Assembly (NCBI RefSeq): GCF_035594125.1
Contig: NC_087191.1
Coordinates: 2,156,501-2,220,500, forward strand
Reading direction: 5' to 3'
Length of the DNA: 64,000 nt
Source of the DNA: Scylla paramamosain
Taxonomy: Eukaryota; Arthropoda; Malacostraca; Decapoda; Portunidae
The position numbers were made by a program, and so were the translations under genes. The notes under the pieces are model-generated. The model had not been told where the DNA came from, did no database searches, and worked only from the letters and a program-made list of their open reading frames with translations. This document shows positions 1-13,090 of the stretch, one piece after another. Positions within the stretch are counted from its first letter, which is position 1. The number at the start of each line of letters is the position of its first letter.

Positions 1-2035
1 CAAGTACATAACCGAAAATTTGTCTTTTCATTGTTTTCCAACTTGCTGGGTACCAAAACGTGAAAATGCATGCAAAGTACCCTATTTGGGTAGCGAATCG
101 ACATCACCAGAAACGTGTAATTTGTGTGATTTGAGCATATTAGGCACGTAAACGCTAGAAAGCAGAGGGAAACAAAGCAACATTATCAACAACGTGTCTT
201 TTAAGAAATCTTAAGCTTCTTACGTACCAAAACGCTGAAACATATGTAAAACACCCTTTAAGGTGAAACAAGACTATATTAAGAAAAACGTGTGTTTTGA
301 GTGTTTTTGAGCTATTTAGGTAACAAACGCCAAAATGCATCCAAAGTATCCGTTACTGGGAAACGAAACGATATTAACAGAAACGTGTGTTATAAGTGTT
401 TTTCAACATTATTGATACCAAAACACTAAATTACGTGAATCGCTCTCTATATGGAAAAATAGAACAACATTACCAAAAACATGTATTATTAGTGTTTTTG
501 TCATGTTACGTACTAAAACGTCAAATGCAGACAAGCACCCCATATGACAAAAAAAAAAAAAAAAAAAAAGATTACTAAAATGTTGTATTATGAGTGTTAT
601 TAAGATTGCTAGGTACCAAAACGCCAAAATGCACGCAAATTACCCTATATGTGAATAGCAAACAACAATACTAAAAGCATCTTTTCAGTAGTTCCAGCTT
701 ATTATGTAACAACCCTCCAAAATATATACAAATCACCCTATCTGAGGTTAGAACACGACATTCCCAGAAACGTGTCAAAAGGGTGTTTTTTGAGGATATT
801 AGGCACCAAACGGTAAAAAGGAAGAAAAACATTCACTATAAAATATCAAAACTGTGTATTTTGTGTTTTTTTTTTGTTTTTTTTTAAGCTTCTTACGTAC
901 CAAAACGCTAAAACACGTGTTAAATACCCTTTAGAGAGAAAATGAACAACATTACCAAAAACGTATGATTTGTGTGTTTTCCAGATTGTTAGGTTTAGGT
1001 ATTAAAATGCCAAAATGAATGATTTGATATATCTAAAGGAAACGATATTAACAGAAACGTGTATTATGAGCGTTTTTTTTAGCTTCTTATGTACCAAAAC
1101 GCTAAAACACATGAATAGGAATCTATAAGGAGAAACAAAACAACATTATATAAAAAAAAAAAAAAAACATTTATTATGGGTGATTTTCTCCATGTTAAGT
1201 GCTAAAACGCCAAAATGCATACAAAACACCCTACATAAAGAAATCAGAACATTATCTAAAACGTGTATTATAAGTGTTTTGAGCTTGTTATTTACCAAAA
1301 CGCTAAAAGTGCATACAAAAAAATCCTTCATGAATAAAGAAAAAAATTGCAAAAAAAGACCATATTGAGTGTTGTTGAGCTTCTTAGCTATCAAAACTGC
1401 AAAATGAATTAAATCACCATTTTAGTAGCCGAACGAGATTACAAAAAAAAAAAAAAAACAGCTCTTTTTGAGTGTTTTTGAAAATCTTATGTACCAAAAC
1501 GCTCTATATTGGAAAAGCAAACAACATAACCAAAAACATGTATTTTTAGTGTTTTTCAGCTTCTTACGGACCCTTTATAGAGAAACAGAAAAAAACATTG
1601 CATAAAACGTGTTTATTGAGTGTTTTGAGCTTCTTATTTACCAAAACTGCAAAATGCATGCAAAGCACGGAGCGACATTACCAGAAAGATATTTTTTGAG
1701 TGTTTTTGAGCTTTTTATGTATCAAAACGCTAAAGCGCGTGGAAAACACGTTTTATGGGGATACATTACAAAAAAAAAAGTGTGATTTGAGCGACTTCCA
1801 ACTTGTTAGGAACTAAAACGTGAAATTCAATGAAAATATCACGATATTGGATAAAAAAAAAAATAGTGAAAGAGTATTATGAGTATTTTCAGCTTCTTAG
1901 GTTAAAAAAAACGATAAAAATGTCAATAGCACACTATATCTAGAAACAGAACAACTTTACTAAAAACGTCTTTTATATGTTTTTAAGCTTCTTAAGTGCT
2001 AAATCACCAAAGTGCATGCAAAGCACCCTGTATGG

Positions 2036-2340
<305 letters not shown>

Positions 2341-3469
2341 AATGTGTCGAGTGTTTTTCAGCTTACGTACTAAAACGGTAAAACGCATGGAAAACGCATG
2401 TTCTGAAATTTTTTTTTAGCTTGTTAGGTAACAAAACTCCAAAATGTATGCAAATTACCCTATATAGGTAAAAGAAACGATATTAACATTAAGGTGTATT
2501 ATGTCTTTTTCAGCTTCATAGATACCAAAAGTCTAAAACACGTGAATAATACTATATTTGCAGAAACAAAACAACATTACCAAAAGCGTACTTTATGAGT
2601 TTTTTTTCCCCATGATAGGTACCAAAACGCCTAAAAGCATAGTGAACACCATACATAAAAAAAAAAAAACAGACCAACATTACGAAAAACTTGTATGCTG
2701 AGTGTTTTTAGATACAAAAACACCAAAGTGCATGCAAGACAACCTGTATAGGAAAAGCAATCAATATTAACAAAAACTTGTCTTTTGAGTGTTTTTCAGT
2801 TTCTTACGTACTAAAACTCTAAAACGCATGAAAACACCCTTTATGGGTGTTGTGAGAGTTTTCCCCGATCATTAGCTATCAAAACGTCAAAATGCAGACA
2901 GCACACTATTTGATGTAAAGAAATTATATTACCGGAAACGTGTCATTTGAGTGTTTTGACAATATTAGAAACCAACCCCACAAAAAAAAAAAAAAGAACT
3001 TGGAAAACACTCTATATAGGAAAAAAAATATATAACATCGAAAACGTGTCTTTTGAATGTTTTTGAGCTTCTTACGTACCGAATTTCTAAAAAGCGTGCA
3101 AAATATCCTTTATGGTGAAATAGAACATTACCAAAAATGTGTGTTTTGAGTGTTTTTGAGCTTGTTGGGTACGAAAACGCCAAAATGCACACAAATTAAC
3201 GGACATTGAGAAACGAAAAGTTATTAAGAAAAAATATTATTATGAGTGTTTTTCAACATCTTATGTACGAAAGCACTAAAACACGTGAATATCACTCTAT
3301 ATGGAGAAAAAAGCATTAACCAAACAAATGGGTTTTTTCCTCATGTTAGGTACAATAATCTATACAGAATACCATATATAAAAAAACAGAACAACATTAC
3401 CAAAAACGTATATTATAAGTGTTTTTGAGCTTCTTAGGTAATAAAATACTGAAACACGTGATTAGCACA

Positions 3470-3972
3470 TCCATTTAGGCGTTTTGGTTTCTAAAAAGCT
3501 GGAAAACGCTTAAATCATACGTTTTTTGTAATGTCTCCCGATAAAGGCTATTGTGCACGCGTTTTAGCATTTTGAAACGTAAGAAGCTCAAAAACACTCA
3601 AAAGACACCATTTTGATAATGTTGTTTTGATTTTTATATAGAGTGTCTTCCATGCTCTTTAGAGTTTTGGTGCCTAACGCTGAAAAGCCCCGAAATAACA
3701 TTTTTTCTGGGAATATCGTCTCTACCCTATAGAGGGTGAAATGGATGAATTTTTGCGTATTGGTACGTAATAAGCTGAAAAAACATCCAAATACACGTTT
3801 TTGGCAATATTATTCTTTTCTCCATGAAGTTTCTTTTCTATGCATTATAGTGTTTTGGTACGTAAAAAGCTCAAAACACTCAAAAGACACGTTTTTGTTT
3901 GTTTCTCTAGTATAGCTTACTTTGCATGCACTTTGGCGTTTTCGAAAACACTACTAATACATGTTTTTGTAA
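3470..3972 (-). repeat. Inverted patch of about five monomers in old satellite
   Basis: At about 3470 the A-rich forward centre sequences change to their complement, for example GCGTTTTAGCATTTTG and AGCTCAAAAACACTC. At about 3972 the forward reading resumes with AACCTAAATGAGGAAAGG. Neither edge falls at a monomer boundary. The patch is diverged like its neighbours, so the inversion is probably old. Confidence 0.85.
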
Positions 3973-4669
3973 CCTAAATGAGGAAAGGAAACGCGATTTC
4001 CAGAAAAGTGCCTTTTGAATGTTTATTGGCGTGCTAGGCACCAAAACGCTAAAAAAAAAAGCATGGAAAGCACCCTATAAAGGAAAACAAAACAACTTAA
4101 CCAAAAACGTCTGTTTTCAGTGTTTTTGAGTTTCTTACCTACCGAAACGCTAAATCGCATGAAAAAAAAAAAAACATGGAGAAATAATATTATCAAAAAC
4201 AAATATTTCGAGTGTTTTTGAGTTAGTTAAGTAGAAAAACGCCAAAATGCATATATAGTATCTTAAATGGGAAAATGAAAAGACGTTACTAAAATGTGTA
4301 CTATTGGTGTTTTTTTTTTTTACTTATTAGGTACGAAGTCGCTAAAATGCATGAATAACACTCTATATGAAATAACATTACCAAAAACGTATATTTTCAG
4401 TGTTTTCACATTGTCATGAATGAAAACCCCATAAATGCATGTAAAGCCCCCTATTTGGGGAAAGGAAACGAGATTTCAGAAACGTGTCTAAAATGTGTTC
4501 TTCAGCGTGTTAGGCACAAAAATGCTAAAAAGCATACAAATCACCTGATATGGGAATACAAAACAACATTAAGAAAACGTTTCTTTTGAGTGTCCTACGT
4601 ACCAAAACGATAAAAAAAAAACATAGAAAAACATCTTTTATGGAGAAACAGAATAACATTACCAAAAAC

Positions 4670-6994
4670 AAGTATTTTTAATGTTTTATAAGATTGTTAC
4701 GTAAAAAAAAGCCTAAATGAATCGAAAATACCCTATATGAGAAAAATCAAAAGACATTACAAGAAACGTGTATTATGAGTGTTTTGGACCTTCTTAGTAT
4801 CAAAATGGTAAAACGCATGAATAACGCTCTATATGGAGAAAAAGAACAATATTGCCAAAAAAACGTGCATTTTGAGTGTTATGAAATTGTTAGTTACCAA
4901 AAAGCCAAAATGCATGCAAAGACCAATATATAGATATATGAAACGACATTAAAAACGCATGAAAATACCATATATGGAGAAACAGAATATATTTACCAAA
5001 AACGTGTATTTTGAGTGTCTTTGAGCTTATTATGTACAAAATCGCCTATCATCAAACAAAACACCCTGTATATGGAAATGAAAGGACATTACGAGAAACG
5101 TTTGTTATGTATTGTTTTTTTTATTACTCTCTTAAGTACCAAATCAGTAAAAAGCTTCAATAGTGCTCTGAAGAAAAAGAACAAACTTACCAAAAACGTG
5201 TATTTTTTTACATTGATAATTACCAAAATGCCAACAAGCATGTAAAGCAACCTATATGAAGAAATGAAACGAAATCACTAGAAATTTGTCTTTTGTTATT
5301 TTTTGCGCGTGTTAGGCACCAAATCAGTAAGAAGCAACGAAACTACAAAACTACTAAAACGTCTCTTTAGAGTGTTTTTTTTTTAGGTTCTTACGAACTA
5401 AAATGTCAAAATACATGGAAACACCCTGTTAGGTACCAAAACACCAAAAAGAGCCTATATGAGGAAATGAAAGGACATGACAAGAAACGTGTATTATGAG
5501 TTTTTTTTCAGCTTCTTAGGTACCAAAACGCTAAAATAAATGAGAAGCACACTGTATGGAGAAAGAGAAAAACATTACCAAAATCGTGTAATTTGAATGT
5601 TTTTTTCACATTGTTAGGTAGCAAAACACCATAATGCTTGCTCGCTATACGAGAAAATTAAACAACAATGTAAGAAATGTGTTTTTATGTGTTTTTCAGC
5701 GTGTTAGGCACGAAAACGCTGAATAGCATGGAAAGCACTTTATACAGAAATGCAAAATAACATTACTAAAAGCATGTCTTTTTAGTGTTTTAAACTTTTT
5801 ACGTTCCAAAACGCTAAAACACGTGCAACAAACACGAATAACCCTACCAAATAGAAAAACCTTACCAAAAACGTGTATTTTGAGTCTTTTTCAGTCTGTT
5901 ACGTACATCAACTTAAAAATGCATGTAAAGCACCCTGTATGTGGAAACGATAGGACATTACGAGAAACGTGCATTATCAGTGTTTTGAGTCTCTTAGGTA
6001 CCAAACACTAAACGGCCTGAATGAAAATTGAATATATCCTATATCTCTTAACAGAGAAACAGAACATCACCAAAAATGTGTTTTTTAGTGTTTTTTTTTT
6101 TTACCTTGTTATGTACCAAAACGTCAAAAAACATACGAAGCATCGTATATGGGGAAATAGAAAGACATTAGGAGAAACAAGTTTTGTTAGTGTTTTTGAG
6201 CTTCCTAAATACCAAACGCTAAAACGCATGAATAGCACCCTATATAGAGAAAAGGAACAACATTAGCTAAAACTTATATTTTGAGCGTTTTTCACATTAT
6301 GTAGCAAAACATCATACTGCATGCAGATCCCTATATGAAGAAGCAAAACTATATTAGAGGAAACGTGTCTTTTCAGTGTTTACTTGAGTGTTAGGAATCA
6401 AAATGCTAAAAAGCATTGAAAGCACCCTATTTGGCAATATAAAATAACATTACCAAGAAAGTATCTTCAGAGTGTTTTTGACCTTCTTACGTCCAAAATC
6501 GCTGAAACGTATGCAAAACAACCTTTATGGAGAAACAGAATAACAATACCAAAAACTTGTATTTTGATTGTTTTTGTGCTTGTTAAGTACAAAAATGCCA
6601 AATTACACGCAAAGCATCCTACATGGAGAAAAAAAAAGGACATTACGAGAAAAGTATATTTTGAGAGATTTTGAGCTTTTTTAGGTACCAAGACTCAAAA
6701 ACACATGATTAGCACTCTATTTCGAAAAAAAACTCTACTGAAAACTTTAACCTCTTTTTCATATTGTTAAGTACCAAAAGACAAAATGCATTGGAAGCCC
6801 CATTTATCGGGAAACGAAACGACATTATCATCAACGTGCCTTTTGAGTGTTTTTCAATGTGTTAGACACCAGAACGCTAAAAAGCATGGAAAGTACTCTA
6901 TAAAGGAATACAAAACAACAACGTGTTTTATAGGTTCTTATGTACATAAACGCTAAAACCCATGCAAAACACCCTTTATGGAGAAGCGAAATAA
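4670..6994 (+). repeat. Duplicated old satellite, left part of LINE block copy 1
   Basis: Pentameric satellite that aligns monomer by monomer with 42312-44690, including private variants such as the d monomer with GCCTAAATGAATCG, the monomers with GCCTATCATCAAACA or GCTTGCTCGCTATACGAG, and the patch GTGCAACAAACACGAATAA. The two copies differ by substitutions and by small gains and losses. The block starts at a c-to-d monomer transition and ends inside a c monomer (ACACCCTTTATGGAGAAGCG), where the LINE begins. Confidence 0.9.
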
Positions 6995-7774
6995 ATATTT
7001 CGTTGATAAATTACATTCAGGACAGTTAGGAAACATCCCTTACAGAAGAAAAAGATCGCAGAAGAATGATCCTAAATGGATGACTGAGGTTAAAACACTA
7101 CATAGAGCGAAAGAGAAGTATATATGAGATTAAAGACAGGGGAAGTGGTTTTATGGCCATAATATAATGAATTAGAAAAGTCAGGAGTTTAACAAGGAAA
7201 GCTAAAAATAGTTATGAATTAAAGGTAGCCAGCCAAGCGAAGATGGACCTCAAGGGATTTTATCAGGCATATAAGACGAAGAATAGAGAAACAATAGTTC
7301 CTTAAAGACAGCAGAATGGGACCTGATTAGTTGTTGAGAGGAGATTAGTAAAATTCTGAGCGAGTATTTTTTAACTGTCTTTGCCCAGGAAAACATGCAG
7401 GATTTGCCGAATAGTGAGAAGATATTTAGAGTAGAAGAGGATGAGAAGCTGACAGATATTACCATAACTAAAAGAGATAGTGGAACAGAAGATAGATAAG
7501 TTGAAAAGTTCAAGTCACCAGGATCAGATGAAATATATTCCACAGTATTTAAGGGAAGGAAAAAGGTTATAAGTAATCTGTTAGTTTCTGTCCTTAGGAA
7601 ATCACTTTAGTCATGTGAGGTATCGGTAATTTGGAGGCAGGCGAATATAGTACCTACCCTTAAGGAAGGAGATAAAACTTTAACGTCTAACCTGTCAGCT
7701 TAACTTCTGTTGAATGTAAAATAATGGAGTTAATAATAGCGAAGAACATTTAAGAGCATTTAGACAAACATAAC

Positions 7775-8023
7775 TTGATAACTCAGTTACAGCACAGTTT
7801 CTGGAATGGGGAGTCTTACCTGAGAAACTTGGTAAGTTTATACAGTAAGGTTTACAAGGCGGCAGATAATGGTGATAGTTATGGCATCCTATATCAGGAC
7901 TTTAGTAAAGCGTATGACAAGGTACCCCATCAGAGGCTACTGAGAAATGTTAGGGCGCACGAGAGAGATGAGGTGTTTAGATTGGATAAGGTCATGGCTA
8001 AGCGTCAGGCGACAGTGTTGTAA
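7775..8023 (+). pseudogene. Reverse transcriptase fragment with first palm aspartate (LINE copy 1)
   Basis: An 82-codon open stretch inside LINE copy 1, not a gene on its own. It covers the RT fingers and the first half of the palm. A block around residues 4-20 (TQLQHSFWNGESYLRNL) matches the usual Q-H-G/S-F-R/W-x-G motif of LINE RTs. Residues 40-48 read YQDFSKAYD, where D42 (7898-7900) is the first catalytic aspartate. VPHQRLL and VRAHE follow, as is usual for this clade. The frame then degenerates and ends at a stop. The whole fragment lies within the 404 bp that LINE copy 2 has lost, so this catalytic block survives in the window only here. The ATG is incidental. Confidence 0.85.
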
Positions 8024-8064
8024 TAATCGGCTCTAAATCGGAGTGGGGTCAAGTAATTAGTGGG

Positions 8065-8361
8065 GTGACAAAGAGATTATTAGTATTAGGGCCGATGTTG
8101 TTTGTAATATATGTCAATGGCTTGGATAGTGGAATTAGTAGTGTTGTTAGTAAATTTGCGGATGACACGAGAATATGTAGATTAATTAGGTCAGAATCGC
8201 ATACCATCGCCTTGCAGGCAGATTTGAATAGGTCGAACGAATGGACGGACAAATGGCAAATGCAGTTTAATGTCAACAAATGCAAAGCACTTAGCGTAAG
8301 TAGAAGAAACCCACACAGTAGTTACACAATGAACAACCAAGTTCTGGTAGGTTCAGGGTAA
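8065..8361 (+). pseudogene. Reverse transcriptase fragment with FADD box (LINE copy 1)
   Basis: A 98-codon open stretch continuing the RT of LINE copy 1. Residues 8-17 (LGPMLFVIYV) follow what should be the PQGS box, which here is degraded to TKRL. Residues 30-34 read KFADD, with the two metal-binding aspartates at D33 and D34 (8161-8166). Residues 54-68 include NEWTDKWQMQFNVNKCK, a typical block downstream of the palm. An in-frame TAA ends the stretch in sequence that is still clearly LINE-derived. Homologous to the start of 45359-46261. Inactive. Confidence 0.88.
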
Positions 8362-8951
8362 GTAAAAGATTTGAGATTTAAGGTTATATCTGAACTCCGT
8401 CTAAGAAAGCAATGGAAAGAGGCCAGAAACAAAGCAAATAGTGTATTATGATTAATTTTCAGGAGTGCTAAAAGTAGAACTCCCGAAGTAATATCAAATT
8501 TACATTTGGAGCTGGTCAGACTTCATCTAGACTACGCTGACCAATTCTGGTCACCACATCACAGGAAGGATAAAGGTCTATTAGAATCAGTACAAAGGAA
8601 AATGACTAAAAGGATATAGAGGATAAGGAGTATTCCTTACGAAGCGATATTCAAGCTGTTAAATTTGCATTCTTTAAAGAGACGTAGGTTAAGAGTGGAC
8701 CTAATAGAAGTCTTTTAGTGGTATATGGGTTATAATAAAGGGAACATAAGGAAAATTCTTAGAATCTGTAAATATGATAGAACAAGAAAGACGGGTCCAA
8801 GCCTGAAAACCTGATGTTCAAAAAGGAGACAGAATGGAATTGGTTCTCAAATAGAGTAGTAGATGATTGGAACGGACGTAGTAATCAAGCTATTAGTGCT
8901 GAGGCATTTGGGAACAGTAAGAGAAAATTACACATTTATGAATGGGGATGA
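8362..8951 (+). pseudogene. Broken C-terminal part of LINE protein (copy 1)
   Basis: Continuation of the LINE coding region after the in-frame stop at 8359. Recognisable pieces in order are LRKQWKEARNKANSVL, a stop (TGA) shared with copy 2, LHLDYADQFWSPHHRKDKGL, MTKRI, a private TAG, LLNLHSLKRRRLRVDLIEVF, another TAG and MGYNKGNIRKILRIC. It then shifts frame near 8790, where copy 2 instead carries a hairpin insertion. The coding part ends near TGGGGATGATAGG, just before the truncated 3' region. Several disruptions are private to this copy, so it decayed further after the duplication. Confidence 0.82.
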
Positions 8952-9054
8952 TAGGTGGAAATAGGTAGGCATATTTCATACAAGTACTGCCTGAAAGTAC
9001 GCTGAAACTCATGAATAACACTCTTAATTGAGATACGGAACAACCTTACCAAAT

Positions 9055-10157
9055 GCATGTATTTTGAGTGTTTTTCACATTCTTAGTTACCAAAACCCCA
9101 AATTGCATGCGAAACTAGCTTTATGTGGAAAAAAAATGACATTACCAGAAGAGTGTCTTTTGAGTGTTTTTGAGCGTGTTAGGCAATAAAGCACTAAAAA
9201 GCAGGGCAATAACATTACATGGGAATAAAACCAAATTTTACCAAGAACTTGCCTTTAAGTGTTTTTGAGCTCCTTACATATTGAAACGCTAAAAGGCATG
9301 CAAAACACCCTTTATGGAGAAACAGAAAAACATTACCAAAAACATATATTTTGAGTGTTTTTGATCATGTTACTTATGAAAACGCTTAAATACATGCAAA
9401 GAACCCTATATTTGGGAAACGAAAGGACATTATGAGAAACGTGTATTATGAGTGTTTTTAAGTTCCTTAAGTACCAAAAAGCTAAAACCAACAAATAACA
9501 CTATAGAGAAAAAAATAAATAAATAAAAAATAAAAAAATAGCAATTTTTTTTTTTTTTTTTTTTATTCATCTTCATAGGTACCAAGATGCCAAAATTCTG
9601 TCAAAATTCAGGGAAATTATGTGGGAAAAAGAACATTATCAAAAATGTCATAGATTTTTTTCGGAAAGTTATGTACCAAAACCTAAAGTGCATGCAAAGC
9701 CACCTATATATGGAAATTAAACGACTTTACAAGAAACCTGTCTTTTGAGTGTTTTTTAGCATGCTAGGCACCAAAACGATAAATACCATTGAAGTCACTC
9801 AATATGGGACTCCAAAACAAAATTACTGAAAACATGTCTTCTCAGTGTTTTACGTAGAAAAACGCTAAAACGGATGCAAACCAACCAATACGAAGAAATA
9901 GAAAAACATCACCAAAAAGGTATATTTTGAGTGTTTTTCAACTTGTTACCTACAAAAAACGCGAAAATACAAGCAAAGCACTCTATATTGGGAAACAAAA
10001 GGACATTATGAGAAACGTGTATAATGAGTGTTTTATAGTTTCACAAGATCCACAAGGCAAAAAACACAAAAACTCGTATATATGGAGAAGATTCTTACAT
10101 ACCAAAATGCTGAAACTCATAACACTCTTAATTGAAAAACAGAACAACCTTACTAAA
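9055..10157 (+). repeat. Reference copy of the 11-unit HOR (units A-K)
   Basis: Approximate unit starts are A 9055, B 9152, C 9249, D 9343, E 9441, F 9541, G 9647, H 9738, I 9833, J 9919 and K 10016. A has CACATTCTTAGTTACC and ends TGACATTACCAGAA; B has GCGTGTTAGGCAATAAAGC; C has GAGCTCCTTACATA; D has GATCATGTTAC; E has AAGTTCCTTAAGTACC; F begins with a T run and has TTCATCTTCATAGGTACC; G has TTTTTTCGGA; H has ACGATAAAT; I has ACGTAGAAAAACGC; J has TGTTACCTACAAAAAACGCG. K is about 142 bp and looks like one e monomer joined to most of another. By diagnostic sequence the series reads a b c d e, a, a, b c d e. Confidence 0.88.
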
Positions 10158-13034
10158 TGCGTGTATTTTGAGTGTTTTCACATTCTTAGTTAAAAAAAAA
10201 AAACGAAATTCCATGCGAATATATGTGGGGAAAAAAATGACATTACCAGAAAAGTGTCTTTTGAGTGTTTTTGAGAGTGTTAGGCAATAAAGCACTAAAA
10301 AGCAGGGCAATCACATTACATGGAATAAAAACCAGTTTACCAAGAATTTGCCTTTAAGTGTTTTTCAGCTCCTTATATGCGCTAAAACGCATGCAAAACA
10401 CACTTTATATAGAAACAAAATAACATTACCAACAACAGGTATTTTGAGTGTTTTTTAATCATATTATCTATAAAAACGCTTAAATACATGCAAAGAACCT
10501 TATGTTTGGGAAAGGAAAGGATATTACTAGAAACGTGTATTATGAGTGTTTTTAAGTTCCTTAAGAACCAAAAAGCTAAAACCCACAAGTAACACTCTTT
10601 ATTTAAAAAAAAAATAAATAAATAAATAGAAAAATAGGAATTTTTTTACTTTTTATTCATCTTCATAGGTACCGAGATGCCAAAATTCTGGCAAAATTCA
10701 GGGCAATTATGTGATAAAAGATCATTATCAAAAAAGTTAATTTTACCTTTTTTTCGGACTCTTATTTACCAAACACTAAAGTGCATGCAAAGCCACCTAT
10801 ATGAGGAAATTAAACGACTTTACCAGAAACCTGTCTTTTGAGTGATTTTCAGCTTGGTAGGCATCAAAACGATAAATAATATGGAAGTCACTCTAAATGA
10901 GAATCCAAAACAAAATACTGAAAATGTGTCTTTTCTGTGTTTTAGGTAGAAAAACGCTAAAACGGATGCAAACCAAAAATATGAAGAAAAAGAATATTAC
11001 CAAAAAGGTATATTTAGTGTTTTTAATCTTGTTACCTACAAAAAACGCAAAAAAGGATGCAAAGCACTCTATATTGGGAAACAAAAGGACATTACGAGAA
11101 ACGTGAATAATGAGTGTTTTATAGTTTCACAAGAACCACAAGGCAAAAAACGCAAAAACTCGTGTATATGGAGGTTTCTTAGTTACCAAAAGGCTGGTAC
11201 TCATGAATAACACTCTTAAATGAGAAACATAACAACCTTACGAAATGCGTGTAATTGAGTGTTTTTCACATTCTTATTTACGAAAACCCCAAATTGCATG
11301 CAAAACTAGCTTTATGTTGGTAAGAAATGACATTACCAAAAAAGTGACTTTGGGTGTTTTTGAGCGTGTTAGGCAGTAATGCACCAAAAAGCAGGGCAAT
11401 AACATTACATGGGAATGAAACCAACTTTTACCAAGAACTTGCCTTTAAGTTTTTTTGAGCTCCTTACATACCAAAACGCTAAAACGAATGGAAAACACCC
11501 TTTTTGGAGAATTAGAATAACATTACCAAAAACATGTATTTTGAGTTTTTGATCATGCTACCAATAAAAACGGGAAAATACATGCAAAGAAACGAAAGGA
11601 CATACAAAATACATGGGAAACGAAAGGACATTACGAGAAACGTGTATTATGAGTGTTTTTAAGTTCCTTAAGAACCAAAAAACTAAAACCAACAAATAAC
11701 ACTCTTTATAAAGAAAAAATAAGTAAATATATAAAAAAAACGGCATTTTATTTATTTATTTTTTTTGTTATTCATCTTCATAGGTACCGAGATGCCAAAA
11801 TTCTGGGAAAATTCTGGGCAATTATGTGATACAAGAATATTATCAAAAAAGTTAATTTTAGTTTTTTTTTTCGGAATGTTATGTACCAAACTCTAAAGTG
11901 AATGCAAAGCCACCTACATGAGGAAATTAAACGACTTTACGAGAAACCTTACTTTTGAGTGTTTTTCCGTATGTTAGGCACCAAAACGATAATAATATGG
12001 AAGTCACTCAATATGGGAATCCAAAACAAAATTACTGAAAACGTGTCTTTTCAGTGTTTTACATAGAAAAACGCTAAAAAGGATGCAAACCATCTAATAT
12101 AAAGAAATAGAATAATATTTCGAAAAATGTATATTTGGAATGTTTTTGAGCTTGTTACCTAAAAAAAAAATGCATAAAATGGATGCAAAGTATTGCAAAA
12201 CAAAAGGACATTCTGAGAAACGTGTATAATGAGTGTTTTATAGTTCCACAAGAACCAAAAGGCAAAAATCGCAAAAACTCGTGTACCTAGAGAAGTTTCT
12301 TAGATACCAAAATGATGAAACTCATGAATAACACTTTTTGATTGAGAAACAGAATTACCTTACAAAATGTGTGTATTTTGAGTGTTTTTCACATTCTTAT
12401 TTACAAAAATCCCAAATTACATGCGAAACTAGCTTTATGTGGGAGATAAATGACATTACCAGAAAAGTGTCTTTTGAGTGTTTTTGAGCTTTATATACAA
12501 CAAAGCACTAAAAAGCAGAACAATCACATTACATTGGAATAAAACCAAATTTTACGAAGAATAAAAAAAAAGAACAAGCTTACCAAATGAGTGTATTTTG
12601 GGTGTTTTTCACATTCTTAGTTACCAAAATCCCAAATTGCATGCGAAATATTGTGGGGTAAAAATGTGGGAAAAAAAAATGACTAACATAAAAAAGTTTT
12701 TTTGAGTATTTTTGAGCGTGTTAGGAAATAAAGCACTAAAAAGAAAGGCAATCACGTTACATAGGGATAAAACCAATTTTTACCAACAACTTCACTTTGA
12801 GATTTTTTAAACTCCTTACATACAAAAACGCTAAAACGCATGCAAAACACCCTTTATGGAGAAACAGAATAACATTACCAAAAACACGTATTTTGAGTGT
12901 ATCTGATCATGTTACCTATAAAAACACTTAAATATATGTTTGGGAAACGAAAAAAAACATTACGAGAAACGTATATTATGAGTGTTTTTAAGTTTCTTAA
13001 GTACCAAAAAGCTAAAAGCCAAAAATAACACTCT

Positions 13035-13090
13035 TTATAGAGAAAAAATAAATAAATAAATAAATAAAAAAATAGCAATTTTTTTTTTGT
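13035..13090 (+). repeat. Typical E/F linker: (AAAT)n next to poly-T
   Basis: Between unit E (ending CACTCTTTATAGAG) and unit F (starting TTATTCAT) lies AAATAAATAAAT-type simple sequence followed by a T run. Nearly every HOR copy has such a linker at the same place, with different length and composition, for example near 9513, 10600, 11712, 14400, 16678, 22230, 23227, 35467, 47733 and, in complement, 58908 and 61970. It is a convenient counter of HOR copies: I find about 30 forward and 9 reverse. Confidence 0.88.

Larger units (their letters stand above)
6995..8990 (+). mobile_element. Degenerate CR1/jockey-like LINE, copy 1
   Basis: A non-LTR retrotransposon remnant of about 2.0 kb interrupts a c-type monomer. 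Read with frame changes it shows, in order: the linker before the reverse transcriptase (NDPKWMTE, LHRAKEK), the first RT blocks (SPGSDEIYSTVFK), a palm block with YQDFSKAYDKVPHQ, then KFADD, then the region after the palm (LHLDYADQFWSPH, LLNLHSLKRRRLRVDLIEVF). No endonuclease domain is present, so the copy is 5'-truncated. Many stops and frameshifts make it inactive. Its 3' end is missing: sequence matching copy 2 stops at about 8990 and satellite resumes inside an e-type unit. The CR1/jockey assignment is from motif memory; an L2-like or related clade is possible. Confidence 0.9.

Noticed and set aside
7250..7543. A 97-codon reverse-strand frame in LINE copy 1
   Set aside because: It is antisense to recognisable LINE coding sequence (AKMDLKGF, SPGSDEIYSTVF) on the forward strand.
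8049..8285. Reverse-strand frames at 8049-8285 and 45343-45579 that resemble each other
   Set aside because: They are the antisense of the same RT region in the two LINE copies; the similarity comes from the duplication.
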